From DATKZS01 sp035527835 [NCBI: bacterium] (GTDB lineage: Bacteria; RBG-13-61-14): 33,986 bases of DNA. The translations under genes were made by a program, and so were the position numbers. The DNA lies in assembly GCA_035527835.1 (NCBI GenBank), contig DATKZS010000088.1:1-33986 (forward strand). The letters are read 5' to 3'. The notes below the pieces were generated by a model. It had not been told where the DNA came from, ran no database searches, and was given only the letters and a program-made list of their open reading frames with translations. This document shows, one piece after another, positions 23,656 through 31,898 of the stretch (within the stretch, counting starts at the first letter, position 1; every line of letters begins with the position of its first letter).

Positions 23656-25263
23656 ATGAGATTTTTACTTGTCAATCCTTACTATCCCATCTCGGAGGTG
23701 CCCTCACCTCCCTTGGGTCTCGCCTTTATCGGTTCCGCCCTTGAGTCGGCGGGAGTTGATGTGAGACTTTTAGACTACGTGGTTTTCCCTTACGACAAGA
23801 ATGAACTGAACTCTGTTCTGCTCGAACTCCAGCCGCGTTTCGTGGGGCTAACGGCCGTCACCATGAATTTCCATGAGGCCATGCGCGTGATAAGGGACGT
23901 CAAGGACATTGCCCCTGGGGTGACGACCGTCATGGGCGGGCCCCACGTGACGTTTTGCGCCGAGGAAACGATGGAGCAGTATCCGGAGTTGGATCTAATC
24001 GTCCTGGGAGAGGGAGAGCGAACGATCGTCGACGTAGTCAAGACCGTGGAGTTGGGAAAGCCGCTGGATGAGGTTCACGGAATCGTTTTCAGACACGGTG
24101 ATCTGATCATACGGACGGCTCCCCATTTGGAGCCACTTGACGTGAACTCCCTCCCTCTTCCGGCTCGCCACCTGCTGCCGCTTGGGAGGTATAAGGCCCT
24201 GAATCTGGCGATCAGCATGACGACCAGCCGTGGTTGCCCGTTCAAATGTATTTTCTGCGTGGGGCGCAGTATGGTGGGGGCCAAGGTCCGCTACCGAAGG
24301 CCCGACCTGGTGGTGGACGAGTTGGAATATCTGGGCACCCTGGGATTCTCGCAGATAAACATCGCGGACGATCTGTTCACGGCCAATAAAAGGCATTGTC
24401 TGGACATTTGCGATGAGATCGCGCGCAGGAACCTGAAGATCAAATGGTCATCTTTCGCGAGGGTGGACACCGTCTCGACGGAACTCTTGGCCGCCATGAA
24501 AGCGGCCGGATGCCACTCGGTCAGCTTCGGAGTGGAAAGCGCCAACGCGGATATTCTGAAAACCATTCAGAAGGGGATCACAACCGATCAGGTAATCGCG
24601 GCGGTGAAAGCCTGCAGTGAGGTCGGAATTCTGCCTTGCGCCTCCTTTATCCTCGGACTGCCCGGTGAAACGCCGGAAACGCTGCAAGAGACGGTCACCT
24701 TTGCGAAGAAGCTTAATAAAATGGGCGTGAAGTACGGCTATCATTTACTGGCGCCCTTTCCCGGCACGATGGTTCGAGAACATAGCGATGACTATGGCCT
24801 GCGTATCCTGACGGACGACTGGTCGGAGTATCACGGCAATAGAGCCATCGTGGAGACGTCCGCGGTCGATAAAAAGACGTTGGATTCAATTGTCATCGAG
24901 TGGGAAGAGAACGCTCTAAAATGGCTGGCCATTATCGCGGAACGCGTTGACAGGGCAGAAACCGGCGAGGAGGAGTCCTCTTTAATGGACATTCTGGAGC
25001 GGAACATGCAAACCTATCAACTGATGATGGAAAGAGCCGTGGAGACCCATGGCCGCGTTCAAGATGATTCTCATTCCTCCAATGATCGGCTCGAGCGGCT
25101 GTGGGAGAGACTTGTCGCCGTCAACGGCTACTCGCCGGCGCCATTAAAAACGGCTCTGACCCACGCGGTTGAAAAAGGCGTTCTTTATTACCAGGAGGAG
25201 GATGACGGGATTTCGTGGCGATGGAGGAATTATCTTGAACGACAATCCCGGAGCGAAAGATGA
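23656..25263 (+). CDS. B12-binding-domain radical SAM protein
   Basis: This is a 535-residue class-B-type radical SAM protein. The N-terminal cobalamin-binding Rossmann domain starts MRFLLVNPYYPISEVPSPPL, then GLAFIGSALESAGVDVRLLDY, and includes TTVMGGPHVTFCAEE. The radical SAM barrel has RGCPFKCIFC (CX3CX2C), NIADDLFTANKRHCLDIC and VSFGVESANADILKTIQKGI. A C-terminal helical region of about 150 residues has no recognised motif. The family covers methylations at unreactive carbons, ring closures and related steps, and the substrate is unknown. ATG 23656 gives the canonical start; the 58 upstream in-frame codons do not resemble the family. It stands alone beside an insertion sequence, in visibly less GC-rich DNA, suggesting transfer. 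Confidence 0.85.
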   Translation: MRFLLVNPYYPISEVPSPPLGLAFIGSALESAGVDVRLLDYVVFPYDKNELNSVLLELQPRFVGLTAVTMNFHEAMRVIRDVKDIAPGVTTVMGGPHVTFCAEETMEQYPELDLIVLGEGERTIVDVVKTVELGKPLDEVHGIVFRHGDLIIRTAPHLEPLDVNSLPLPARHLLPLGRYKALNLAISMTTSRGCPFKCIFCVGRSMVGAKVRYRRPDLVVDELEYLGTLGFSQINIADDLFTANKRHCLDICDEIARRNLKIKWSSFARVDTVSTELLAAMKAAGCHSVSFGVESANADILKTIQKGITTDQVIAAVKACSEVGILPCASFILGLPGETPETLQETVTFAKKLNKMGVKYGYHLLAPFPGTMVREHSDDYGLRILTDDWSEYHGNRAIVETSAVDKKTLDSIVIEWEENALKWLAIIAERVDRAETGEEESSLMDILERNMQTYQLMMERAVETHGRVQDDSHSSNDRLERLWERLVAVNGYSPAPLKTALTHAVEKGVLYYQEEDDGISWRWRNYLERQSRSER

Positions 25264-25546
25264 GTCGCCATGATTACCGTTGTCGGCTGGGTGGCCCATC
25301 TATGAGCAAGCCTGTCAAGTCGGGCACGGTGTTTGTACACGGAATCTTCCAGCCATCTATTCGACGTCACTCGCGAAGAGTGCGCCATTCTTCAAGTTTA
25401 GGACCGGCCTCATTCACCCAAACGGCTTTTGTTAAGCCAGGGCCACCCGCGAGGTCCGATCTAATATATCCCGTGTCCCGCTAAAACAGAATTATTTTGG
25501 TGCCACAAGTCCTAAGTTAAAACAAAAATTAAAAACTCAAATTGAT
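25264..25546. other. Non-coding stretch after the radical SAM gene
   Basis: No convincing gene, RNA or repeat is visible. The last 100 bases are A/T-rich (runs such as taaaacaaaaattaaaaact), in contrast to the rest of the window, and would be compatible with foreign or relic DNA. Confidence 0.4.
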
Positions 25547-25744
25547 TCAAAAGTAAATCTTTTTGCCCATGGCGAGCGCGTTTTTACCGTTAAAGGTCAC
25601 CTGGCTGATTTCTTTTTTGAACTTGTGCGCGCCCGGCCTGACGATAAACACTTTTCCCTTTTTAACGGCAAACTCCGCGCCGGTCATCCATGAGCCGACA
25701 AAGATGATATAATAAGTTCTCCGCGACTCCGAGGTAATATTCAG
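25547..25744 (-). pseudogene. C-terminal fragment of an unrecognised protein
   Basis: The minus strand encodes LNITSESRRTYYIIFVGSWM, TGAEFAVKKGKVFIVRPGAH and KFKKEISQVTFNGKNALAMG, ending KKIYF before TGA: 65 residues without a start codon. The residue pattern is protein-like and beta-rich. Just upstream, in a different frame, is DLAGLRVSIYERDN, then a copy of the dispersed palindrome. I read this as debris of a gene broken near the palindrome. The family is not recognised. Confidence 0.4.
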
Positions 25745-25762
25745 CGCTTATGGTGTTGCGAG

Positions 25763-25794
25763 GCCAATGAAAGCGCGTCGTGCCGCCGCACTCC
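25763..25794 (+). repeat. Dispersed short palindrome, copy beside gene debris
   Basis: ggccaatgaaagcgcgtcgt followed by gccgccgcactcc matches the copy at 4438-4469 with a few changes, and on the complementary strand the copy at 4285-4311. It lies directly upstream (minus strand) of the protein fragment at 25547-25744. Confidence 0.55.
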
Positions 25795-26013
25795 AAGGTT
25801 GTCCCGCTCGTAAATGCTCACCCGAAGCCCGGCCAGGTCCGGCAGCAGCGCCGCGTAGATAGGTTAACAGAGGTTGCCTTGGACAGCAGGACTTGTTATT
25901 ACTGGCGGACAGAGCGTGAGGCAGGAACCATGATGAGGCATTATACCAGTATCTTTCCGCTTCCCAAGAATGCTCGATATGGCGGCAGGACAGACATTCT
26001 TGTCCATCCGACG

Positions 26014-26050
26014 CAGGACGGGCAGAGGACAGCCAGGCATGCCCGTCCTG
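26014..26050. repeat. Hairpin with 11-bp perfect stem
   Basis: CAGGACGGGCA (26014-26024) pairs perfectly with TGCCCGTCCTG (26040-26050) around a 15-base loop. There is no T-tract. The surrounding 25795-26185 carries no convincing gene. Confidence 0.5.
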
Positions 26051-26185
26051 CCAGGTGATTTCTGGGCAGACTGACGCCGCCCTGATTTGACAGGCCAAAC
26101 GCGCGGGTTTATCTTGAAGATGAGAAGCCGGCCCGGAAAGCGGCGGAAAATCCCCTGTTCAAAGGCGCCGCGCCGCCTCCCGCAC

Positions 26186-26262
<77 letters not shown>

Positions 26263-26267
26263 TGTCC

Positions 26268-26346
26268 GGGGACGGGTTGCACTGGGGCTTGATCGAGAAC
26301 GCGGGCCGCATCCAGACCTCCTTGGTGAATTACTCCATTTTTCGCG
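26268..26346 (+). pseudogene. Possible fragment of a molybdopterin-binding dehydrogenase C-terminus
   Basis: Immediately after the tRNA, a plus-strand frame gives GDGLHWGLIENAGRIQTSLV followed by NYSI. This loosely recalls the C-terminal GLxxALxEE...NGRIxNPxLxDYxIPT region of xanthine-dehydrogenase-type large subunits. Only about 25 residues are readable before the pattern is lost. It is very short, so the resemblance may be chance. Confidence 0.22.
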
Positions 26347-26433
26347 TGAGCCCGTTATTATTGCCCACTCAATGCCTCTTATCCTTGCTCCTCTCTTCTC
26401 CTCCATCCCTGGCTACTGGCTGCCGGCTACTTG

Positions 26434-27573
26434 CTACTTGCTACTGTTTTTTTCCTTTTCCAGGTCGGTCCATCGGGTGATCCCGCGGCCGTGAAAGGTG
26501 TCGGTCTTGCCGCCGCGGGTGTAGGTGAGGTCGTAGTCGGACCAGTAGTCCACGGTCCAGCCGTTTCGGGTGATCTGTTTGGCGATGGGCCGGAGCACGG
26601 CGGGGAGGTTGCTGAAGAGGTCTTCGAGGAGAAGCACGTCGCGGCCCTTGATCTCGGCTTCGAGCCTGGCACCCCCGGCCTCCGCAGCCAGAGAGTAATG
26701 GCGCGGGTAGCGGAAGGGAATGCCCGGGGCGTCCACCCAATCGTCCCATTGCATGGGGAATTTAGTGGAGGAGAACACGCCGTCCTTGTCCACGAAAATC
26801 AGGCGCTGGCAAAGGACGCGGCCGAACTCGGGGTTGGTGAAGAAGTCCGCGACCATGAGCGCGTGGTCCGGGCCGTAGAACCAGAAGGCCTGCCAGTTGG
26901 CGGGCGTATAAAGGGGAGAGAGCACGCCCACGTCGTGGTTCATGCTGCCGAAGCCGGTGAGGTCATGGGCCTTGCCGTCAACCACGACACGGCCCCGGAC
27001 CCTGGCCCAGGTGATGGGGAAGCTGTAACAGGTGAAGCTCTTGCCGTCCGGGTAGCGGAGCCTGCCGTCGCCGAAGGACACGCTCGGGCCCAGGATGTCG
27101 TAGGTGATGTTGGCCTGGACCTTGCCGTAGCTCAGGCTGAGGTGATACTTGTCCCCGGCCAGCCAGACCCGGTTATCGCCGATAGTGAGCCCGAAGCCCT
27201 GCGAATCGAAGCGGGCCTCGCCCTGGTCCACGACCAGGAACTCGGTGAACGGCTTTTGACCGGGCCGGCAATAGGCGAAAATGATCGTGGCGTCCTTGAT
27301 ATTGATGCCGACCTGCACCGTGATCATGGTCTCGTCGCTAAAGCTCATCTCGTGGTAATACACCTCGGACCAGTAAATGCCCGGATACTTCCGGTGGGCG
27401 AAGGTGGCGAGGTCTGTCTGGCCCGGGCCCGCCGGGCCGTCCTGCTGGCCCGCGAACATGATCCAGTCGTCAGCGGCCAGGGCCGCGAGCGACAGGGCCA
27501 GGGCCAAAAGCATCAAGCCAAGCGGCCCGGCCCAGGCGTGCGGGCGTCCGTGGTTGCCGTCGCGGTTGGTCAT
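26434..27573 (-). CDS. Secreted lipocalin-like (CrtC/Svf1-type fold) protein
   Basis: This is a 379-residue protein with an N-terminal signal peptide (hydrophobic GLMLLALALSLAALAA, probable cleavage before DDW). It is followed by an all-beta region rich in Trp, Tyr and Gly, for example GIYWSEVYYHEMSFSDETMI, NITYDILGPSVSFGDGRLRY and GFGSMNHDVGVLSP. The paired-domain layout resembles lipocalin-like hydratase (CrtC/AttH) or Svf1-type proteins, which handle hydrophobic ligands. This is a fold-level guess. ATG 27573 lies only 10 bases from the end of the RAYT element, and no Shine-Dalgarno site is visible, so the native leader may have been displaced. The last codons run into a ctacttgctacttgctact repeat arm that supplies the stop. 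Confidence 0.65.
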   Translation of the reverse strand: MTNRDGNHGRPHAWAGPLGLMLLALALSLAALAADDWIMFAGQQDGPAGPGQTDLATFAHRKYPGIYWSEVYYHEMSFSDETMITVQVGINIKDATIIFAYCRPGQKPFTEFLVVDQGEARFDSQGFGLTIGDNRVWLAGDKYHLSLSYGKVQANITYDILGPSVSFGDGRLRYPDGKSFTCYSFPITWARVRGRVVVDGKAHDLTGFGSMNHDVGVLSPLYTPANWQAFWFYGPDHALMVADFFTNPEFGRVLCQRLIFVDKDGVFSSTKFPMQWDDWVDAPGIPFRYPRHYSLAAEAGGARLEAEIKGRDVLLLEDLFSNLPAVLRPIAKQITRNGWTVDYWSDYDLTYTRGGKTDTFHGRGITRWTDLEKEKNSSK

Positions 27574-27582
27574 CGGGGGACC

Positions 27583-28616
27583 GGTGCCTGGCACCAACTT
27601 AATCAACTTAACTGCCCCATCAATTTGTTGATTCTCGCGTCCTCGGCCATCATTTTTTCAAAGATCTTGAGCCCTTTATAGGCAGCGGCGTGGCTCACGT
27701 TGAGCATGTTGCCGGCGTCTTTGAACGACATTCCGCAGCGGCGGACAAGATGATAGTAGGCCGCCATTTTGGGAGTGTAGTTCCTGCGCTTGGCGAGGAG
27801 GTCGCGCTGGTCAATTTTGAAGGCGGCCGCGATTTTCTTGAGCTCCGCTTCCGGGTTCGGCTGGCTGGCGCGTTTATAAAAACCGTTTTTGGGGTCTATC
27901 TGTCTCTTCTTCTCTTTTCGCGAGAGCTTGTCCTTGGTCTCGTCCGCGGCCAGCATGATGGAGGCGATGAGTCCCTGCCAGAAGTCGGGGCCTTTTTCCG
28001 AGTGCATGAGGCAGGCCTCGCGGTATCGCCTGCGCCTCTGTCCGGGCGAATGGCCGTAGCGGGCGAGGACCCACTCGTGGTCGAGCCAGGGATATCTGGC
28101 GGCGGGCCGGGTGAAATCGAGGAAGCTGGACCAGTTGTACGAGGCGGGGTCGGTTACAATGCCGGCGCGCACGGGATTGAGGTGGATGTAGTGGGCGAGG
28201 GTGATCCAGTGGGCCTCGTCCACGATCAGCACCGCCTGGTAGCGTCCCTGGAAGAGGTGGCCGGACCGCTCATGGCGGAACAGGAAGCGCTTGGTATAGC
28301 GGTTGTTGAGCCAGTGCATGGCGCGGGCCAGGTTGGGCTCGCGGGTTCGGAGGAAGAGGTGGTAGTGGTTGGTCATGAGGCAGAAGGCGTGGATTTTGAG
28401 GTCATAGCGTTCCACGGCCTGAGCCAGCATCTCCATGAAGGCGTAGCGGTCATGGTCGTCCAGGTAAATGTCCTGGCGGTTGTTGCCGCGGGCGGTGAGG
28501 TGATAGACGGCGCCAGGGAACTGCGCTCTTCTCTTCCGGCCCATGGCGGCATCATATCATGGGGCATAGAGGGAATTCAAGGATCCGTTAAGTTGATTAA
28601 GTTGGTGCCAGGCACC
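27583..28616 (-). mobile_element. RAYT unit bounded by a perfect 30-bp inverted repeat
   Basis: The sequence GGTGCCTGGCACCAACTTAA plus ten further bases (27583-27612) recurs as its exact reverse complement at 28587-28616. Its outer half, GGTGCC-T-GGCACC, is itself a palindrome. The transposase gene lies between, and its TGA stop falls inside the left repeat. REP-associated tyrosine transposases usually act on flanking palindromes, so these repeats are the likely substrates. No convincing target duplication is visible. Confidence 0.85.
27603..28544 (-). CDS. REP-associated tyrosine transposase (RAYT, Y1_Tnp family) with DnaA-like C-terminal HTH
   Basis: This 313-residue protein starts MGRKRRAQFPGAVYHLTARG, the RAYT signature. 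The single-strand nuclease HUH motif is NHYHLFL, and the candidate catalytic tyrosine lies in NNRYTKRF. GHLFQGRYQAVLI and YIHLNPVRAGIV complete the Y1_Tnp domain (about 1-150). The C-terminal region (MAAYYHLVRRCGMSFKDAGN, then MLNVSHAAAYKGLKIFEKMM) resembles the DnaA domain IV helix-turn-helix found in one RAYT subgroup. RAYTs are generally single-copy, domesticated relatives of IS200/IS605 transposases that mobilise REP palindromes. The gene is intact. Confidence 0.92.
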   Translation of the reverse strand: MGRKRRAQFPGAVYHLTARGNNRQDIYLDDHDRYAFMEMLAQAVERYDLKIHAFCLMTNHYHLFLRTREPNLARAMHWLNNRYTKRFLFRHERSGHLFQGRYQAVLIVDEAHWITLAHYIHLNPVRAGIVTDPASYNWSSFLDFTRPAARYPWLDHEWVLARYGHSPGQRRRRYREACLMHSEKGPDFWQGLIASIMLAADETKDKLSRKEKKRQIDPKNGFYKRASQPNPEAELKKIAAAFKIDQRDLLAKRRNYTPKMAAYYHLVRRCGMSFKDAGNMLNVSHAAAYKGLKIFEKMMAEDARINKLMGQLS

Positions 28617-28674
28617 GAGGGGGGATTGACAATGCCGGATGCGATCTGTTAATAGTCAACCAAGGCGGGCAGGC

Positions 28675-29058
28675 ATGAAAAAGCGCGGGCCGGAAACCAG
28701 AGGGGGCAGGATCCGGAAGCTCCGCGGCGATTTGACGCCGGCCGAGTTCGCGGAGATGGTGCGGGTGGAGCCGGCCCTGGTCGGCCGCTACGAGGCGGAC
28801 CTGGAGACGCCGCCGCCGCGGGTGCTGCTGCGGATGGCCCGGGTGAGCGGCGTGAGCATCGAGTGGATCCTGACCGGAGCGGGGCCGTGGCCGGGCCGGC
28901 GGATGGACCGGGATGAGTTCATCGGCGAGGCGGCCCTGTGCCTGCGGGAGACCGGCAGCCGCGCGGCCTCTGAGTTCGTCGAGATGATGGCCGACCTGTT
29001 CGATGACGAGGAGCGGATGGCAAAGGTGCTCAGCCATTACCGGTTCTTGAAGCGGTGA
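28675..29058 (+). CDS. Small helix-turn-helix DNA-binding protein (XRE-like)
   Basis: This 127-residue protein has a Cro/XRE-type helix-turn-helix at about residues 10-65. IRKLRGDLTPAEFAEMVRVE and PALVGRYEADLETPPPRVLL fit the pattern of helices with A at the turn, and RMARVSGVSIEWILTGAGPW is the common end of the domain. The C-terminal half is helical and acidic (SEFVEMMADLFDDEERMAKV) and may oligomerise. ATG 28675 gives MKKRGPETRGG; an in-frame ATG at 28639 would add 12 unlikely residues. It begins 58 bases beyond the RAYT element. The target is unknown. Confidence 0.75.
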   Translation: MKKRGPETRGGRIRKLRGDLTPAEFAEMVRVEPALVGRYEADLETPPPRVLLRMARVSGVSIEWILTGAGPWPGRRMDRDEFIGEAALCLRETGSRAASEFVEMMADLFDDEERMAKVLSHYRFLKR

Positions 29059-29160
29059 CCGTGGCGGCTCCGTGCACGGCGAGTCGGAATTAAGGCGGAG
29101 TGGTGTATCCGAATTACAGATGAGTATTTTCAGGGCAATTCGCGCCAAGTTGCATTTTTA

Positions 29161-29265
29161 TTTCGCCCCTTCAGGGCTGACAAGGATTTTATGTGGTCCG
29201 ATATCCCAGGGTAGGCCGAGGACGGCCAACCCTGGGCTATCTTATTATCGCCCTTTCAGGGCTGA
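29161..29265. repeat. Composite repeat: two tcgccc(c/t)ttcagggctga units flanking a cccaggg hairpin
   Basis: tttcgccccttcagggctga (29161-29180) is repeated directly as tatcgccctttcagggctga (29246-29265). Between them, CCCAGGGTAGGCC and GGCCAACCCTGGG (29205-29236) form a long hairpin. This resembles the cgcccttcagggc plus cccagggttgg repeat units known from several environmental phyla. The rest of 29059-29369 has no gene. Confidence 0.7.
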
Positions 29266-29369
29266 AAACGTAATCGCCGATCAAGTTGATACATTGCCGT
29301 AAATCCGTCCGGCCCGTTTTCATCCGTTTAAATTCCGTGGCCGCTTTCCCGCGCCGCGCGGTTGTGGAA

Positions 29370-29398
29370 TTGACTTGCGACCGGCTTTTTGATATCTT
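29370..29398 (+). promoter_or_regulatory. Sigma-70-type promoter for the cytidylate-kinase-like gene cluster
   Basis: TTGACT (29370-29375), 17 bases, TATCTT (29393-29398), 60 bases before the first start codon. It has the same quality and layout as the rplM promoter. Confidence 0.65.
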
Positions 29399-29458
29399 GA
29401 ATTACCGGGTGTTGTGGGTTTGCCCGGCCATCTCTGGCAGCGAGCGAGGGACTGAGTA

Positions 29459-30262
29459 ATGTCCATTATCACCATTTCGAGGGGCTCCTACAGCCGGGGC
29501 AAGGAGGTGGCGGAGAAGGTCGCCCAGAAGCTCGGCTATAGCTGCATCGCGCGCGACGACGTGATCGAGGAGGCCTCCGACGAGTTCAACATCCCGGAGA
29601 TCAAGCTGGTCCGCGCCATCCACGACGCTCCCTCCATCCTGAGCCGCTTCACCTACGGCCAGGAGCGCTTCGTGGCCTATTTCCAGGCCGCGCTGCTCGA
29701 ACACCTGCAAAAGGACAACGCCGTTTATCACGGCCTGGCCGGGCACTTCTTCTTGAAGGGCGTGTCGCACGTGCTCAAGGTCAGGATCATCGCGGACATG
29801 GATGACCGCGTCCGCTTCGAGGTGGAGCGCGAGCATATCTCGGAAAAAGAGGCCCTCCAGGTCCTGAAGAAAGACGATGAGGAGCGGGCCCGCTGGAGCC
29901 GCCATCTCTACGGCATTGACACCACCGACCCCAGCCTCTACGACCTGGTCGTCCACATCAAGACCATCACCGCCGCCGACGCGGCCGACATCATCTGCCA
30001 CACCGTGGGCCTCCCGCGTTTTCAGACCACTCCCGAGTCCGGGCGCGCCCTGGCCGACCTCGCCCTCTCCGCCAAGGTCAAGGCCGCCATCATATCGGTC
30101 AAGCCCGACGCCGAGGTCACCGCCCACGACGGGACCGTCCACGTCAAGACCAGCGCCCTGGTGTCGCAGCGCGAGAAATTGTTCCAGGACATCAATAAGA
30201 ATGCGGAAGGGATCAAGGGACTCAAGGACATCCAGATTGACATCAAATCCATGACGCCCTGA
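29459..30262 (+). CDS. Cytidylate-kinase-like protein with C-terminal BON-like domain
   Basis: This is a 267-residue protein. Residues 1-190 match the cytidylate-kinase-like (AAK) family: SIITISRGSYSRGKEVAEKV, LGYSCIARDDVIEEAS, FYLKG-like HFFLKGVSHVLKVRIIADMD, and DDEERARWSRHLYGID. The Walker A segment is unusual (GSYSRGKEV rather than G-x4-GK), so true CMP kinase activity is doubtful. Residues about 198-265 (KVKAAIISVKPDAEVTAHDG, TVHVKT...EGIKGLKDIQIDI) have the BON-domain pattern of a phospholipid or periplasmic binding module. The combination suggests a regulatory rather than metabolic role. It leads a plus-strand cluster with a sensor kinase. Confidence 0.78.
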   Translation: MSIITISRGSYSRGKEVAEKVAQKLGYSCIARDDVIEEASDEFNIPEIKLVRAIHDAPSILSRFTYGQERFVAYFQAALLEHLQKDNAVYHGLAGHFFLKGVSHVLKVRIIADMDDRVRFEVEREHISEKEALQVLKKDDEERARWSRHLYGIDTTDPSLYDLVVHIKTITAADAADIICHTVGLPRFQTTPESGRALADLALSAKVKAAIISVKPDAEVTAHDGTVHVKTSALVSQREKLFQDINKNAEGIKGLKDIQIDIKSMTP

Positions 30263-30303
30263 CGCCGTGAATGGTTCCGGGAAAGGCCGGACCCGGGGAC
30301 CCT

Positions 30304-30320
30304 CCGGCGGCGGCCGCCGG
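30304..30320 (+). repeat. GC hairpin upstream of the sensor kinase
   Basis: CCGGCGG-cgg-CCGCCGG is a 7-bp perfect stem in the leader between the two genes, about 37 bases before the ATG. It may modulate translation. No T-tract follows. Confidence 0.4.
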
Positions 30321-30357
30321 CCAATGCCCCGGCCCGAGCAGTAATCAAGGTCAAGTA

Positions 30358-31863
30358 ATGAAGAGCGATCCCCTGACCCCATCGAACGACCAGGCATTGT
30401 CCGCGGAGAAATCCTTGGCGGAGCGGCCCCGCTTCTCCATCCGTTTCCGCATCATCATCGCCTTCATCCTGGCCTTCCTCTTTTCCTTCGGCATCGCCAC
30501 CACCTCCATGATCTTCATCCTCCGCCTCGACGCCAGGCAGGAGTTCCTGGAGCAGGCCCGCAACTTCTCCAACGAGATCCAGGAAGCCAGGCGCTACGAA
30601 AAAAACTTCTTCCTCTACGGCTCCAGGAGCGACCTCTATGAGGCCCTCAATAACGCCAACGCCGCCGGCAACGTCCTGCAAAGCGCCGCCTCCGAGATGG
30701 GCTCCGTGCTCCGGCGCCGCGATTTTGAGGCGCTGACCGAGAACCTCAACGAGTACAAGCAGCTCCTCAATTCCCTGCTCTCCCAAAAACCCGGCCCGGG
30801 CGGGGCGGAAACCGCGGCGCGCGACCCGGAGCTGGAGGAGAACCTCCGCGCCTCCGGACACCAGCTCCTGCTCCTGGCCTCCGACCTGGAAAAGAAGGAG
30901 CGCGAAAAGGCGCGCGCCACCGCCCACACCTTCACCCTCGTCGCCCTCTTCTCGCTGGCCATCAACCTCATCGTCATGGTCTGGCTCGCCACCGAGCTCA
31001 CCCGCCAGATCCTCCAGCCGCTGGGCCGCGCCGTGGGCTACACCCAGCGCATTGCCGAGGGCGACTTCACCCTCATCACGCCGCGCCGCAAATACCGCGA
31101 CGAGTTCTCCAACCTCGCCATCGCCATCAACCGCATGATCAGCGAGCTCCACGACAAGCAGGAGCAACTGGTGCAGTCGCGCAAAATGGCCGCCATCGGC
31201 ACCCTCACCTCCGGCATCGCCCACGAGCTCAACAACCCCTTGAACAACATCAGCCTCACCACCGAGGCCATGCTCGACGGTCTCGAGAACTACTCCGACG
31301 ACCAGAAAAAGAAGATGCTCCAGGACATCTTCATCGAGGTCGAACGCGCGAGCGGCACCGTGCGCAACCTCCTCGATTTCACCCGCTTGGAAAAGTCAAA
31401 GTTCGAGCCCATCGGGGTCCCCGAGCTCATCAGGACCAGCCTCGCCCTGGTCAAGAACGAGATGAACCTCGGCCACGTCGAGGCCGAAGCGTCGTTCGCC
31501 GACCCTCTGCCCCGCGTCCGCGGCAATTTCCGAAACCTTGAGCAGGTCTTCTTGAACCTCTTCCTCAACTCCATCCAGGCCATGCCCGACGGCGGCAGGC
31601 TCAAGGTCGAGGCCCGGAGGGAATCGGAGAAATTCGTCAGAATTGACGTCACCGACACCGGCTGCGGCATCCCCCAGGAAAACCGGACCAAGATTTTCGA
31701 CCCCTTCTTCACCACCAAGGAAGAGGGCATAGGCACGGGGCTCGGGCTCTCCGTGAGCTACGGCATCATCCAGAAAATGGACGGCGGCATCACCGTGGAA
31801 AGCGAGGTCGGCAAGGGGACCACCTTCCACCTTGACCTGCCCGTCTTCAAAGAAAACGAATGA
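30358..31863 (+). CDS. HAMP-domain sensor histidine kinase
   Basis: This is a 501-residue membrane sensor. The first membrane helix is at 31-56 (FRIIIAFILAFLFSFGIATTS). An extracytoplasmic helical domain with EARRYEKNFFLYGSRSDLYE resembles the HBM-type four-helix sensor. The second helix (about 192-212) is followed by HAMP (about 213-265) and HisKA with His289 in GTLTSGIAHELNNPLNNISL. HATPase carries NLFLNSIQAMPDGG, DTGCGIPQENRTKIFDPFFTTK and GTGLGLSVSYGI. All catalytic motifs are intact. ATG 30358 follows AAGGT; an earlier in-frame start at 30271 would add a low-complexity Pro/Ala/Gly-rich tail. No response regulator gene is visible downstream within the window. Confidence 0.92.
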   Translation: MKSDPLTPSNDQALSAEKSLAERPRFSIRFRIIIAFILAFLFSFGIATTSMIFILRLDARQEFLEQARNFSNEIQEARRYEKNFFLYGSRSDLYEALNNANAAGNVLQSAASEMGSVLRRRDFEALTENLNEYKQLLNSLLSQKPGPGGAETAARDPELEENLRASGHQLLLLASDLEKKEREKARATAHTFTLVALFSLAINLIVMVWLATELTRQILQPLGRAVGYTQRIAEGDFTLITPRRKYRDEFSNLAIAINRMISELHDKQEQLVQSRKMAAIGTLTSGIAHELNNPLNNISLTTEAMLDGLENYSDDQKKKMLQDIFIEVERASGTVRNLLDFTRLEKSKFEPIGVPELIRTSLALVKNEMNLGHVEAEASFADPLPRVRGNFRNLEQVFLNLFLNSIQAMPDGGRLKVEARRESEKFVRIDVTDTGCGIPQENRTKIFDPFFTTKEEGIGTGLGLSVSYGIIQKMDGGITVESEVGKGTTFHLDLPVFKENE

Positions 31864-31898
31864 TTCACGGCCGGCCGGGAAATGGGTTATGATGGAAA

